Shown here piece after piece: positions 11,746 through 23,082 of a stretch of 64,000 nucleotides of DNA. The position numbers and the translations under genes are program-made. The stretch lies in contig SAUG01000041.1 of assembly GCA_011316305.1 (NCBI GenBank), positions 62,001-126,000 of the forward strand. Direction: 5' to 3'. Position 1 is the stretch's first letter. Each line of letters starts with the position of its first letter. Below the pieces are notes generated by a model. It was not told the DNA's origin. It ran no database searches and worked only from the letters and a program-made list of their open reading frames with translations. This DNA is from Rusavskia elegans (lineage: Eukaryota; Ascomycota; Lecanoromycetes; Teloschistales; Teloschistaceae).

Positions 11746-13421
11746 GACCGCGAATATGGAGCGATCGGCCAGGAATGGGGTGATACGTGAGGGGTAATGA
11801 GAGGTAATGAGGGAGATGAGTGTAGTTGAAGCCGGCGTAGAGTAAATTGGGAGGCATGTTCCCGCGGAAGTGCGTCTGGATTCTGGCCGTTGAACATCGG
11901 TTTTGATTATGATTGTGGAGAAGTTTAGGACAGCGTGCTTGGAATTCTAGATCTTCCGAGAGAGGATGAGGGAGGGTGTCAGGACTTTGTGTTGAAGACG
12001 ATGCAGAGAGAAGAGGTGCACGCGCTAGATGTGTGCGGAAGGAAGTCAAAGAAGACTGTGGGATGGAATTGGCGGTGTGGAAACGGGTATATGCATGATA
12101 AGGATTATTCCACTCTAGCCATGCTGCCTCAGCTTTCTTGGTCAACGTAGAACAATGTTTATCTGGTTCGTGCTTGAAGAACATCATCCACATTAGCAGA
12201 AGAACCAAGCAGCTTGACGGCAGAAACCCCAGCATGCTCATCCGGTAGGGCCATGGCTTTCCGTAGTAGCATGGTGCTCTTTCTCTCCGGCACCGGCTCC
12301 TTGGTTCTACTGGGTATCTCCACACTCTTCGGTGGCGATTGCTATTATATATTCTACCGCTGCCTGTTGACTTCTGTACAGGTATGCCATTGTCGGTGTA
12401 TGACGTCCTCGAATACGGTATCATCAGTAAGAAAAGCAGTGAACTGTCTCACAAACATGTTCTCACGAAGCAAGGTCGAGAAGTACTATTCCGCGGTACT
12501 TTGTGGTAAGACATGTTGAGTAGAGTCGTGAGCAGGAGTAAGGTAGGGAGTACTCTGTAGATATGGTCCTAGGGTCTTGCCCTAATCGGCATATATTTCA
12601 TCCGACGATTCATCTCGTATCGGAATCCACGGGCGCCACGCTAGTGAGGGCTGAATATCGAATTAAACGCCATCGCGACTTCTGTCTTGAGATTTGGGGG
12701 CCAGTCGCAATTCCTTCTTCCCTCCGCCCGGTCTTTCGCAGTCCACCATGGACGGTTAAAACCACCTCTTTCTCTGTTCAGTCTTCACCACCAACCGTAC
12801 AGCCTAAGTGTCTTTCCAGTCCGCGACACGTTGGCATCGTTTCCCATCCCTCAAATCGTCGCAATGTCGTCCTCGGGGGTCCGCAAGAGCTTGCGGACCC
12901 CCCAGTCGACGGCATGCTCGTTCAGGCACCGCCCCCGCCGCCGTATGCAGCCACGATGGATTTCTGCATCCTCTATTCAGCCCTCTTCCGCCCCCCACCA
13001 ACCGGCTTCGTCCATTGAGTATCACTAATCGCTCACTGCCGGCGCCCGCTCCACTCTGCACGTTTTATCTTCCCCAAGTCTGCGGAGCCATCGACCGACT
13101 CGAGATTCTCCTCCCTTGTCTGTTAGGCTGAGTCTCGTCCAACACCATCCGGATAGATTGACATGCAGACATGGCGCCTTATTATTAATCCCCAGGTAAT
13201 TATAGCTCATCGTTCGTCCTCTACTTTTGCTTCTTGTTTCTCGCCTTGTGATCTGTCATTCGTTCCAAGCAGTCGCTTTCCACCCTCGGTTATGTTGTCT
13301 TGAGAGTCTCTCTGCTCTGTCTGGACTACTGCTCGGTGTCCAGCTCTTTCATCCAACCCCAAAATTGATCATATCTCGAGGCTGCACTCTAGGTCCTGCA
13401 AACCCTACCGAGGCCGTAGCC
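11746..13421. other. Intergenic or 5' leader, no secure gene
   Basis: Several overlapping ORFs in different frames occur on both strands (for example 12424-11738 minus and 12563-13131 plus). None shows a domain or consistent splice structure. The minus-strand ORF has one hydrophobic run (near 12240) but no other support. The right part is pyrimidine-rich and probably includes the promoter and leader of the gene at 13422. Confidence 0.4.
12876..12903. repeat. Near-perfect 28-bp palindrome
   Basis: Arms GGGGGTCCGCAAG and CTTGCGGACCCCC are exact inverted copies separated by only AG. It lies about 520 bp upstream of the next start codon. It could be a dimeric protein site or form a strong RNA hairpin; the function is unknown. 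Confidence 0.8.
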
Positions 13422-15692
13422 ATGAACACTGTGTATGAGCCAGTCTCCAAATCCGAGAAATCCGAAGTCTTCACCTCCTACCGCCCGGTCCGACAAACAT
13501 CCTCCAACCTTGCCAGCCATGTCACCCCGCCTGCCCCGGTACCCCGTCGAGCCCGTCGCTCCCGTGTCCTTTTGCACTGGTTGTCCCACATCCTGAGCTT
13601 GCTCTGGATTGCCCCCATCGCCACCCTCCTCTGGTTGAACTTCTCCAAACATGTCATCGGTGCAAGTGCGTGGTGCCCCCGAGGCAACTGCAACGCCGAA
13701 GGGAACAGCGACAAGGCCATCGAAAGGGCAAAACAACTCGACAGACAGGACCATAACCTCACTGGTGCCCTGCAGTTCGTCGCCAAAGCTCTCGAGGTCT
13801 GGTTCTTCTTCGTCGCCACCAGCTTGGTCTATGAAATGGGTATCCTGTTCGCCAAGAGGGGGAGAGGCCTGCCCGTTGGTTATCTCTTGACCCATCTTGA
13901 GTTCGGCGACATCCGTTACGTCTTGAATCCCCTCTTGTGGACCTCACCCTTGCCTCGGAAATATGGTGTTCCGGAAAAGCGCGCAAGGATCATCAAGCTA
14001 TACCTCTTTGCCTGCATCACCGCCATGCTGACTATCCTCGCCAACTTGATGGGCCCCGCCACCGCCGTCCTGGTCTTGCCCACACTGCAGTGGGTCGATA
14101 CCCCCCGTATCATGCACGAAACCTTCAATCACACCGCTGCTGGCCGACCACCCTACGGGGAAGGTCTTTTCCCGGACTGCTCGGCGGAACAGCTCGACAA
14201 TGGCAACTACTCGTGCACAGCTGACACATATGGACCCAGTCTTGACGAGTGGGCTACTCACAATACCGCTTCGAACAAACAACTTTTACAACACAAACTA
14301 GATGGGACCATCATCCTTGGAGCCTCGCAAGAGGCATCTCTCTCCTTTACCATCAACGTTACTGCTGCATATGACACGGTCTGGATTCCTAGTCGGCAAG
14401 TCCTGCGCAACATGTCCCATGCGTTCCAGAAGATTCGAGGCGCGTATGTGGGATTGGATCCCCCAGAGTATCCCGCTAGGGAGTTCAATAACTCACTGCA
14501 AACTATTCTGCAGCAACAGGGCCCTAGTCTGGGCTTCCACGCGGCTTTTCACATGGGGAATGTTTCTGATTATGACCTGCCCGATGGCCGGTGGGTCCGT
14601 TGCTACACGGGCTGGAGTATCGATGTGGAAGTCTATACCAAGTGCTTCCGCCTGGGCCTGGGTCCCCAGGATAGAAAGAATTACGCTCAATTATACCTGG
14701 GCAAATTCAATGGTACCGACGAAAATCCCACACAGAGTAGGGTTGGTGTCTTTATCGCAGACAGGGCAGCCTACTACAACAAGGAAGAAGATTTCGGCTC
14801 TGGCCTCATTGAATGTCTGATCAACAACAACCCCGAAGGGACTGGAGAGGCATGTGACTGGGACAAGGTTTTTGCCACAACGTGGCCAGAAGACCTCAGA
14901 AATACAACCATCAACGTCGGCGTCACCTCATACAGCGTCCCCGGAGAAAACTACACCTACGCTCGAGTCTGGTGCGAGCACGTCATCTATCAAAGCTTCC
15001 CCACATACTCCGTCGACACGTCCCTTCGGTCCAACATGCAGAACCTTGTGATGCTAAACAATCTTCCCAATGTCACCAAAGACGTCGTCCCCCTCGTCAT
15101 GAATCCCGCCTGGTTTTTAGCCGCCTGGTCCGTCGATTACGACGGCGAGTTAGACGGCGACCGGCAGATTGTAAAGGAGCTCAGTCGCGTTCTTCCTGCC
15201 GCGTATGAGGACGGACTAGATACACCAGAAGGCTTAGAGTTCATCATCTTGCATTTCTATGCTCTCGGCCAGGCTTTGTCCATGGTGAACCACTACGGTT
15301 TCGCCCCACCTACCGATCCAAATTCCCAATCCGCAAAGCAAGCCGACAAAGACCAAGCCCACCCCATCTTCCGCACCTACGCCACCATCCACGTCTGGGC
15401 GTATGGTCTCAGCGGGCGCACCTCAAGACTGGGCGTCGCGGTCGTGGCCCTCGGCATCGCATGCGTGCTTGCTAGGTTCCTGATCGGTCAGAGTACTGGG
15501 ATCCAAGAACGATCGACAGTCGAGGTGCTGGCGGCAGCGTTTGAGCATCGGCATCAGGGTGAGTTCGATGGTTTGGAGGAGGAGAACCATTTGGCGAAAG
15601 TCAGGTATCAGGTTGTGGAGGATGGTGAGGGGAAGCAGAGGTTTATACCGGAGAAGAGGACGAGCCGGTGGAGTAATGCTCTAAGTCACTGA
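13422..15692 (+). CDS. Large four-TM membrane protein of unknown function
   Basis: Single-exon ORF. I chose ATG 13422 (context GCCATGA) rather than the open frame from 13227, because the 65 upstream residues look like translated leader; the product is 756 residues. Predicted membrane spans are at about 49-73, 118-142, 190-222 and 667-690. Between the third and fourth is a roughly 440-residue loop rich in N-glycosylation sequons and Cys, likely outside the cell. The short basic N-terminus and the 66-residue C-terminal tail would then be cytosolic. This architecture is frequent among uncharacterised fungal plasma-membrane proteins. I recognise no catalytic motif and assign no function. Confidence 0.85.
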   Translation: MNTVYEPVSKSEKSEVFTSYRPVRQTSSNLASHVTPPAPVPRRARRSRVLLHWLSHILSLLWIAPIATLLWLNFSKHVIGASAWCPRGNCNAEGNSDKAIERAKQLDRQDHNLTGALQFVAKALEVWFFFVATSLVYEMGILFAKRGRGLPVGYLLTHLEFGDIRYVLNPLLWTSPLPRKYGVPEKRARIIKLYLFACITAMLTILANLMGPATAVLVLPTLQWVDTPRIMHETFNHTAAGRPPYGEGLFPDCSAEQLDNGNYSCTADTYGPSLDEWATHNTASNKQLLQHKLDGTIILGASQEASLSFTINVTAAYDTVWIPSRQVLRNMSHAFQKIRGAYVGLDPPEYPAREFNNSLQTILQQQGPSLGFHAAFHMGNVSDYDLPDGRWVRCYTGWSIDVEVYTKCFRLGLGPQDRKNYAQLYLGKFNGTDENPTQSRVGVFIADRAAYYNKEEDFGSGLIECLINNNPEGTGEACDWDKVFATTWPEDLRNTTINVGVTSYSVPGENYTYARVWCEHVIYQSFPTYSVDTSLRSNMQNLVMLNNLPNVTKDVVPLVMNPAWFLAAWSVDYDGELDGDRQIVKELSRVLPAAYEDGLDTPEGLEFIILHFYALGQALSMVNHYGFAPPTDPNSQSAKQADKDQAHPIFRTYATIHVWAYGLSGRTSRLGVAVVALGIACVLARFLIGQSTGIQERSTVEVLAAAFEHRHQGEFDGLEEENHLAKVRYQVVEDGEGKQRFIPEKRTSRWSNALSH

Positions 15693-18007
15693 GTTTTGTA
15701 CGTATTCTTGGTCTTCGATGCCGTTCTATGTTATGCTTTAATTTGTCTTTGAGCATCTTTGATCAGTTGGGATGCAGATGGGTTTTGGGGGATGAGGAGT
15801 TTGATTTCGAGATACCAATGGGTTGCAGGAGTCGGGACCACTAGCACACGTATAAGAAGCTGGAAATCTAATATCTTAATTCGGTGCACGACTTAAACCA
15901 TCGTTCTACTACGCGGAGTTTGGGCAAATCCCACTGTTTTCGAACACTGGGAGGGTAAGCCTTCCTGTTCACTAGCCTGTCAAACATCATTCGCAATGCA
16001 AGCCCACCCAGCAGCCCCGGAACAAATCCCTAAGACCCTACGGAATACTTTAGTGCCCACCGCTCCACGTCACCAATATCCCCGTTTCTCGATCGCATCT
16101 GCGTAAATGGCAGCTGCGTAGGATAACGAATTTCCATATCGAGGTACCGGCTGTACGATATCAAGGTACCGGCTGCTGTAGTCAATTCGGTAACTTGCTC
16201 TGCCAAGCCAAGAACATATCTCAAAAGACTTGCAAAAGTGAGCAAATTCCCAAACACAGAAACCTTATCCACCCGTCTACCTTATCCATCTCATAACTTA
16301 CAAGTTTCCCTCGCCAAGTGGCCTTAAAACGACCTCGTCACGGTATTCCAATCAACCCGCCGATCACAACACAAGCCGACTACCTCTTCGGGGTAGGTAT
16401 CCGATACCTCGAGTGATAGATACCCTCGACGATCCAACCACCAGCCAGCCTCCAAGACAGCCACCAGTGTGGTGTACACGGAATGAGATGAGATTGGCAT
16501 CAAGATAGACCTGAACACGTCCTCTCTTTACCGCACCGCACCTACTAAATCCAAGCTGCTCTCAGTCAAGCACTTAAGTGACGAAAAGGCCAGCCAGCTA
16601 GCTTACTAGGGAAGAAGGTCTGCAGCCGAGTGGCTCGAGTGGCGTTTGGTCGCCGTAGAGTAGGGATTGAACCAGCTGGAATGATGTAAGTCTTAAGTGA
16701 GTGCTTGTGGAGTTGAAAGCGGAGTATGAGGCGGGCTGGGTGGATGGATGGATGGATGGACGGATGGATGGATGGATAAAAATGAAAGGGCTGCAAAGGA
16801 ACGGGCTTTCGTTGTCTAAGCGAAGAGTATGGAGGAGGGAGACTGTTGAGAGTGGGGGGTAAGAGATTAGTGGATATCTATATCCATCCCTTCGCCCACG
16901 AGCGTCTTGGCCCTACCAATCAACATTTTCCCTTGCCAGAGTAACACGGATTTACACATCTATACCTAACGTCGTCGCAATCGATATCACGAGCTCCTTG
17001 ATCGAGGGAGCGTTTATCGTAGCCTTCTATTGCGATTGATCTGACGAGTCTGGGAGGGTAAAAGGAACACGCATTTTAGCAGACGAAAGGGATACCAAGT
17101 TTCTGCGGAGCCTTACGATTCATTCGCTATATCGACCGTCGTTATTCCAAGTGTTTCATCGATGTCTTTTTTATAGGTAGAAGAGGATTATTGATCCTAT
17201 TTATTTGGTAAGTCGCTCTCTTCGTATAGCGGTTGGGTGGTGTGGGTTGATTGACGTTTGCTGTACGTTCTTGCTTTCTGGCGCCCTTTGAGCAGACGTA
17301 CGATATAGATTGCAAGTGTAGAGGGAAGAGGGAGTAGGAGGTTGCGACATGTGGATACTACATGAATGAAAGCCGAAAACAGCCCGTAACGAGTCGTAGA
17401 ATTCGCCTTCTATGCAATCTGTTCAAAAAGTGACGAGAACAAACAAAACAAAGATATGCTGGACACAACCAAAGTTGTGTACCCCCAGATGATGATAACG
17501 TGCGTTTGATAGTATGATCAGAACAGATTATGAGAAAGAAGCACAATCTACGAAACTCATCACCACATTCTTCTCCAAATTCCTCCCCCTCTTCCACAAC
17601 CGCGGCCCTAAAAGCCAAAAGAACACTTTTCCAAACGGAGCATACTTAGAGTCCGTGCCCGCTGCATCAATCCAGATTCGTAGAATCTGGATACCCAGGC
17701 CGACGAGGACCGGTTCCATTAGTTATAGCAGGCATCAGACGCAGGTCGGGACTGGGAGTCAAGTGGACGTGCAATCTATATATCGAGATGGATGTTTCGT
17801 GGTGGTGATTGATTGGGGAGGTCGTGTTTTGTAGGCGCTGTTGAAACATGTGATACTTGGAATATGTTACTATATCCTGCCTCAAACAGGTAGGAGGCGC
17901 TATATAACATGACTTCTGTGAAATCGGATGGCACAAGTATATAGCGGGAGAGAGAGGCTGATAAGATGGTGAGGACACACTGGAAACCAGTTCCCAACAC
18001 CATCCAA
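15693..18007. other. Intergenic, about 2.3 kb
   Basis: Short ORFs only, with no consistent frame or domain. It contains the (ATGG)n microsatellite at 16741-16776. It also has several copies of GAGGTACCGG- or GATACCTCGA-like words (about 16138-16175 and 16400). The right end is the 3' side of the LtrA gene. Confidence 0.5.
16741..16776. repeat. (ATGG)n microsatellite
   Basis: About nine tandem ATGG units with one C interruption, in intergenic DNA. Confidence 0.9.
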
Positions 18008-19878
18008 TCAGACCCTCTCCTCTTTGGCCGTCCTTGCATCAGCAGCAGCAGCAGTAGCTGGTAAAACCCACCCCGCAACCCCATCCACCAGCACCACGAT
18101 AGCCAAGCCCAACATCACGGTCGGCAGCATCCAAGGGCTATACAGAAACACTTCTTCACTGCTAATATCCGTCTTCACCAGACTCACCAATGCAACCCCC
18201 ATTCCTACAAGCACTCTTACCGCCACGCCGATCCAATCACCCTTGACCCATCTGCCCTTATGGTTGAGGATATTCAGGATAGCAAGCAAGATCAAAGTGA
18301 GGCCGGCCGCGAGGAAAAAATAGAGGAACACAAGATCATAGACGATAAGCGCGTTGCCGAGATCTGTATAGGGATCTTTGGCTTCACCCACCGCCGGATC
18401 CCGCTCCGTTTTCTTCGCTGCTTCAATCTTGAAGAATTTAAGCGTCGCATTCACCAGTGTCAGTAAGATCTCGAAGGCTGAATCGATAGCGACATCGCTG
18501 CTAGCATCGCCGCTGTTCCTCAGTATGTCCAAGTATCCGGTGACATTGTACTTGACGGGATCGGCTTGGGCGCCGTGGAGTACGTAGGCTGAGAGGTTTT
18601 CGAATTGGGTTGCGAGCGAGGCGGTGCTGTTGGTGGAGTCCCAGATGGAGTCGTAGGCGGTGTAGATGTGGTTGACGATTTCCATGGCATTGCGCCAGGT
18701 TATGAAGCGGGAGGTCCCTTCCATTAGGAGGACGAGGGCGGTGTGGAAAGGGAAGTGGGCGAGGGCCCAGAAGTGGTGGCGGGTTGGGGAGGGGGGGTGT
18801 GGGGTGCGGGAGTCAAAATACAACATGTAGATGAAGTACTGTTCTCGTTAGAGTTTGTATAATCAGCCGTGGAGTGTGGGCTTGTGATAAGACCGGACGA
18901 GAGGGTGGAATGTGAGAAGGCTTACGATAATGAGGACCGCGGTGATGACTTGAGCGATTATGCTGGGGGAGAAGTTCTCGCCTTCAACGACATAGTTCAG
19001 GGATTTTGTAAGAACAATGATGCCCTCGCCGAGAATAATCAAGGTCAGGAGTCCACATCTTTCACTTAGATTGGTGTGCTGAAAGCTGACACTCCGCCAC
19101 TGGCTCGAGCTGAGGAAGACCGCCAGGGCCTCCACGATAATGATGATGTACCATCCAATGTAGATATGCCCGGAGGAACGCGCATTGAACATGAAGAGGA
19201 AACCGAAGCAGAGAACAGCTCCGATTGCAAATGAAGTTATGTGGATCGAAAGCGGCGTGATGATCTTTTTATGTCCCTTGACCCACAGCATGACCGATCC
19301 GTACTGGCAAATTAAAACCAACCTGCTGACGAGGAGACAAAGACTGAGCTGGCGCATCGTAGGGTAGCTTTCGTGCGGACTGCTGGGGTCGAACTTTGTC
19401 CCAATTATTGCAAAGGTAACCATGACGGCGAAATGGATCAGCTTGGCTACTCGTTCGAAGAGAGAGTCGACACCGAAGCGAACGTCGAACATGACGACCT
19501 GGAGCCAGGTGAACCAGAGGATAGCAAAGAAGCCGATATAGGAGGATATAGCTTAGGTCTGATTAGATCTTGCGGTTCCCCAGCCGTATCCTGGGGAGAC
19601 TCACTTTCCTTGTCATCGATCGCGTGGACAGTAGTGAAACTCGTCAGGTTGGCCACGAAGAACAAGTCGTAAAATAATTCGATTGAACTTGCTTCCTCTC
19701 TCTCGCGAAACGCTGGTGTGCCTCCGTCGTGCTCGCGGATCCATACGTCAGGATGAGACTTTTCCATTGAGGATAGCTCCAAGGTATTCTTTGGAGTGCC
19801 ATGGTCGTGAGTCCCTTGATGCAAAGGACTGGCTACAAGCGGTAGTGCTCTGTAGCGTCGCTTCGCTTGGGCCTCCAT
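18008..19878 (-). CDS. LtrA-family (low temperature requirement A) membrane protein
   Basis: Exons on the minus strand: 19878-19605, 19551-18926 and 18838-18008, giving 576 residues. Both introns have good donors (GTGAGT, GTAAGC), and intron 2 has a CTAAC branch point. The N-terminal ELFYDLFFVANLT is the hallmark LtrA motif. Later come FFAILWFTWLQ, FDVRFGVDS, ERCGLLTLIILGEGII and FIYMLYFD, spread over many hydrophobic helices. Pfam LtrA members are multi-pass proteins of unknown biochemistry, named from a Listeria cold-growth mutant. The C-terminal third (after about residue 330) has four more hydrophobic segments and a short basic tail. The upstream region carries a 25-bp tandem repeat. Confidence 0.88.
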
Positions 19879-20906
19879 TGTACCACAAGTGTGATGATCT
19901 GACTGATACGAAAAGCTGAACGTTGCAAGTTCACAGGAGATTAAATGTTGGAGGTCTTCAGGAGAGTGAACGTAGTGGGTTCACTGGAGAGTGAATGTTA
20001 TCGGTTCTCGGGAGAGTGAGATGCAGTTCCAGCCTACTCCGTCAAGAGGAGGATATTCGACCAAGATATAAGAGACAGTACAAGCACAGAATCAGGCCTC
20101 CAGCGACAGAGTGAATGTTGGCCGTTGCAGGCATTGCTGTTCTGAAACATGGAAGGAATGGGGTGGAATGATTGTGATTGATACATGCGTTCAGCTGACT
20201 GTTCATTTTATCCACTGGACAGCGAATCGCCTAACAGTGGTAGGCTGGTGGATCTTTATTACGGCACATACTCGCGAACCTTGGGAAACGGGTGTTGTGG
20301 CTTGGAGCCTCCTCCTTTGCTGTACCAGCAGCTACGAGGTCTGGTTTTGAAACTCTTTCTGTATTCACTGGTAGGACAAAACACACCCATAGAACGAGCA
20401 GTAGCTGAGGAAAGGCTTTCCACTAATTCGTAAGGCCACCAGCTAGCACTCGCCTGGCTAGATAGAATAGCAAATCCTGATGGGACGCCTTAAATGTGGT
20501 TAGGTACTGTGGTCGAACCTGATATAGCTTCCACCGTTTTTCGATTGGAACGCTTGGGGTACATTGAAGCATTGTCTGTTGAGAAGATGTCCTTGGGGGC
20601 CAAGGATTGTAATGCGGCATCATCTGATGTCTCTTCAGCCTTAACCGTGGAACCAGCACACTCGACCAGAGAAGTCCAAAAGCCATCTGAAAAGCCATCC
20701 ATCCTCGATTGGTGCGAAGCCCTGATTGTTTTGAGGTGAAGCCAAACGGTAAGACATTGAGATCCACACTTGACCGAGGCATTCGGAACGGCGTAAGCGA
20801 ATGTAAACAGAAGCAGAGATAAGATGAGCCAACGTCCTACTTGCAGGTCTACCGATATTTCCGAAATACTCCAGCAATTGATATGACGCGTTGGTTTCCC
20901 AAATCG
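19879..20906. promoter_or_regulatory. 5' region of the LtrA gene and 3' region of the secreted-protein gene
   Basis: It lies upstream of the LtrA gene (minus strand) and downstream of the gene ending at 20907. The 19934-20026 repeat sits 56 bp from the LtrA start codon. Short ORFs at 20423-20877 on the minus strand may be extra 3' exons of the neighbouring gene, but I could not join them. Confidence 0.45.
19934..20026. repeat. 25-bp tandem repeat upstream of the LtrA start
   Basis: Units begin exactly 25 bp apart at 19934, 19959, 19984 and 20009, each with a core like CNGGAGAGTGAA(T/C)GT; the last is partial. Another AGAGTGAATGTTG occurs near 20107. The regular spacing close to the start codon suggests untranslated leader or repeated protein sites. 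Confidence 0.8.
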
Positions 20907-21605
20907 CTAGATGTTCATGTCACTCGCACTCGCCGCACGTATGATGCTGTTGACGCTTGGTGTACCGAAGGTGAATTGAATCAACTGGTTCCCAGGCCCT
21001 TTCAGCACACCCTGACAAAATGACAGATGCCCTCTTGAAAGACGTTCGACCTGCCATTCGACAAAGAACTTGACCGCTTCCCAGGAACATGTGTGGGTAT
21101 CTTCGGTGGCGCATTTGAAGGCGAGCTTCAGGAAGCCTTCAACATATCGGAAGCCTAGGACGTTCTCCGGGGCTCCTGTTGCGATCTGATGATTGACATG
21201 TTCCAACACTCCTTCGTAGAAAGGTTCGAGCTGATTCGATCAGGTTAGTTCACTTCACTAAGAACGCGGTGTGACAGATATCCCATGAGCTGGCGAGGCG
21301 GGCATCGGGTACCTCGACTGCCACTCAGAATGGATACCCTGTCAAACCATGGGATAACCCACGTCTCGACTTACATCCTGGATAGCATCCCTCACCGGTG
21401 AGAGTTGCATATATCGCTTGAGAAGGATGCGCCAACCCCCAGGATGGGATTCGGCAACAGGCCACCCTTCAAAGACTCGAGGTACAAGACTTTGGATATT
21501 CGGCTCCAGTGTCCTTAACTGCCGTGTCGGAGAAGCAAAAGAGTTGGTGCCAAAGTACAAGAGGAAAATCACGCACAACCATAGAGACAAGAGGGGATGC
21601 TGCAT
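20907..21605 (-). CDS. Small secreted protein, unknown family
   Basis: Exons 21605-21375 and 21230-20907 give 184 residues. The first about 24 residues (SLWLCVIFLLYFGTNSFA core) are a signal peptide. The intron has donor GTAAGT and a CTAAC branch point near the CAG acceptor, and frame is kept. The mature part contains EGWPVAESHPGGW and LGFRYVEGFLKLAFKC but no domain I can name. The C-terminus is uncertain: the ORF may splice again near TTCGGTACAC to reach the coding-looking stretch at 20490-20780. Confidence 0.6.
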
Positions 21606-22365
21606 GGCTGGAGGCGTCCCCTAGGAACGAGAACTCAAATCGAACAAATGTTTATACAGCATCCTCTTACAGTACGGTTGTCATCAGCAATGACCTTTAA
21701 ACTCAGAAGCTTTGAGAGAAGAAATGGGTGAAGAAGGAGAATTTCCGTGGTGGAGGCTATATTAATGATTACGTCTCCCGTCCGGATCTCCATAAGCGTG
21801 GGGTGGCAGAAGTCGCTTGAATCGCAAATCCCAGCTTTGTTGGCCTATGCTTGATGCCGCATATAAATAACGCAATTGCCGCTCCAGACACGACAAATCA
21901 GCCTTGTAGATGGAGCTCCGGTCGCGCAAGAAAACAGATGTAGTAACATCATGCGACAAGTAGTCCCAAGAGTACATCGCCAATAAGGTATGATAACATG
22001 AGAAGCCTCTGCCGGAATCATGGCTACTGAAGCCGTGTGTCTTGACTTGTCTTGGCCACCGTTTTGCATTGCGAAATGTGGTCGTGCCCGTAATTAATGA
22101 AATCGAGGATCCATGTTGGATTATTTTTGGGTGCCAGGACCTTGCTTGCAGAAAGCTAACGTCGGCTCCGGATGTTTTCATAATTGCAGAATCGTCGATA
22201 AGGTGGTCGTGATATGAAGCGATGCATGCTCAACCTGGACCCAAAGCTAGGATGGGGCTATTTTGCTTGCCGCTGCTGAGCGCCGTTCAACGGGTGTCGT
22301 GTTCTTTCTCTGCCTTGATAGCTACATTGCAGAGTTGACTCTGGTGCAGAGCATCAGGCAGAGTA
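21606..22365. other. Intergenic between two minus-strand genes
   Basis: A 139-codon ORF (22181-21762, minus) has no signal peptide, domain or codon pattern that convinces me. The right end is the 3' flank of the APRT gene. I see no gene. Confidence 0.45.
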
Positions 22366-23082
22366 TCAGGTTTTATCACCGCCCTCCTCTTGACTAGATA
22401 GCAACGTATGGGCCGGAGCGTCCAGCTTGTCCCGTCCCTTGAGGAAATCCAATTCGAGTATGAAGATGTATCCGAGCAAGGTGCCCCCAAGCTTCTTGAC
22501 GAGCGAGCCAGCAGCGGCAGCAGAGCCACCTACATAACGGTCAGTACTCGAGAAACAGGTCAACAGAGAATGATCTTTACCGGTTGCAATGATGTCGTCG
22601 ACCACCAGGACACGCTGACCAGGCTTGATGGCATTACTCTGTATCTGGAAGAAGTCCTCCCCGTATTCTTTCTTAAACGAAGCAGTCTCGGTCGGGCCAG
22701 GTAGTTTTCCGTGCTTTCTGACCGGGACGAATCCGGCACCGAGCTTCAATGCCAGACTGGGACCGAACAGGAAGCCTCTTGCCTCGAGGCCGACGATGAC
22801 GTCTGGTGTTTGGTCTTGCCCAAAGCTATCAATAACTTGCAGTTCGAGGGCTCGTAGGAGAGATTTGTGGAGAAGGGCGTCGGCAAACAGAGGGAGGATG
22901 TCTTCGAACAAGATGCCGGGAGAGGGAAAGTCGGGATATTGACGTAGGGAGCGGTGAAGTCTTTCCCTCAGATGGGTGAGTTCGGGGGAGGTTTGGGGGG
23001 CGGAGGCGGAGAGTCGTTTCTGGGGGGCTTCGGTGGCATCTGGACGGTCTCGGGGAGGATGTGAAGAGGTGGAGTCTGCCAT
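22366..23082 (-). CDS. APT1: Adenine phosphoribosyltransferase
   Basis: Exons 23082-22581 and 22529-22366, 221 residues. It makes AMP from adenine and PRPP in purine salvage, in the cytosol. Diagnostic pieces are PDFPSPGILFEDI near the N-terminus, VIVGLEARGFLFGP for base recognition, and the PRPP-binding loop VLVVDDIIATGGSAAAAG. That loop is restored exactly when the 51-nt intron (22580-22530) is removed. The intron is a multiple of three and has no in-frame stop, so the unspliced ORF looks intact but carries 17 extra residues inside the loop. ATG 23082 starts MADSTSS; about 35 residues here are an extra N-terminal tail compared with short APRTs. The open frame continues upstream to 23526 but is leader-like. 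Confidence 0.95.
   Translation of the reverse strand: MADSTSSHPPRDRPDATEAPQKRLSASAPQTSPELTHLRERLHRSLRQYPDFPSPGILFEDILPLFADALLHKSLLRALELQVIDSFGQDQTPDVIVGLEARGFLFGPSLALKLGAGFVPVRKHGKLPGPTETASFKKEYGEDFFQIQSNAIKPGQRVLVVDDIIATGKDHSLLTCFSSTDRYVGGSAAAAGSLVKKLGGTLLGYIFILELDFLKGRDKLDAPAHTLLSSQEEGGDKT

Noticed and set aside
11738..12424. 228-codon minus-strand ORF with one hydrophobic run
   Set aside because: The rest is Ser/Arg/His-rich with no splice partner, and it overlaps the 5' part of a better-supported gene in another frame.
12563..13131. Three overlapping plus-strand ORFs
   Set aside because: Mutually exclusive frames, low complexity, no domain; more likely promoter or leader.
13227..13421. 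First 65 codons of the 13227 ORF
   Set aside because: They precede a well-placed ATG and look like translated leader; the family-like part starts at 13422.
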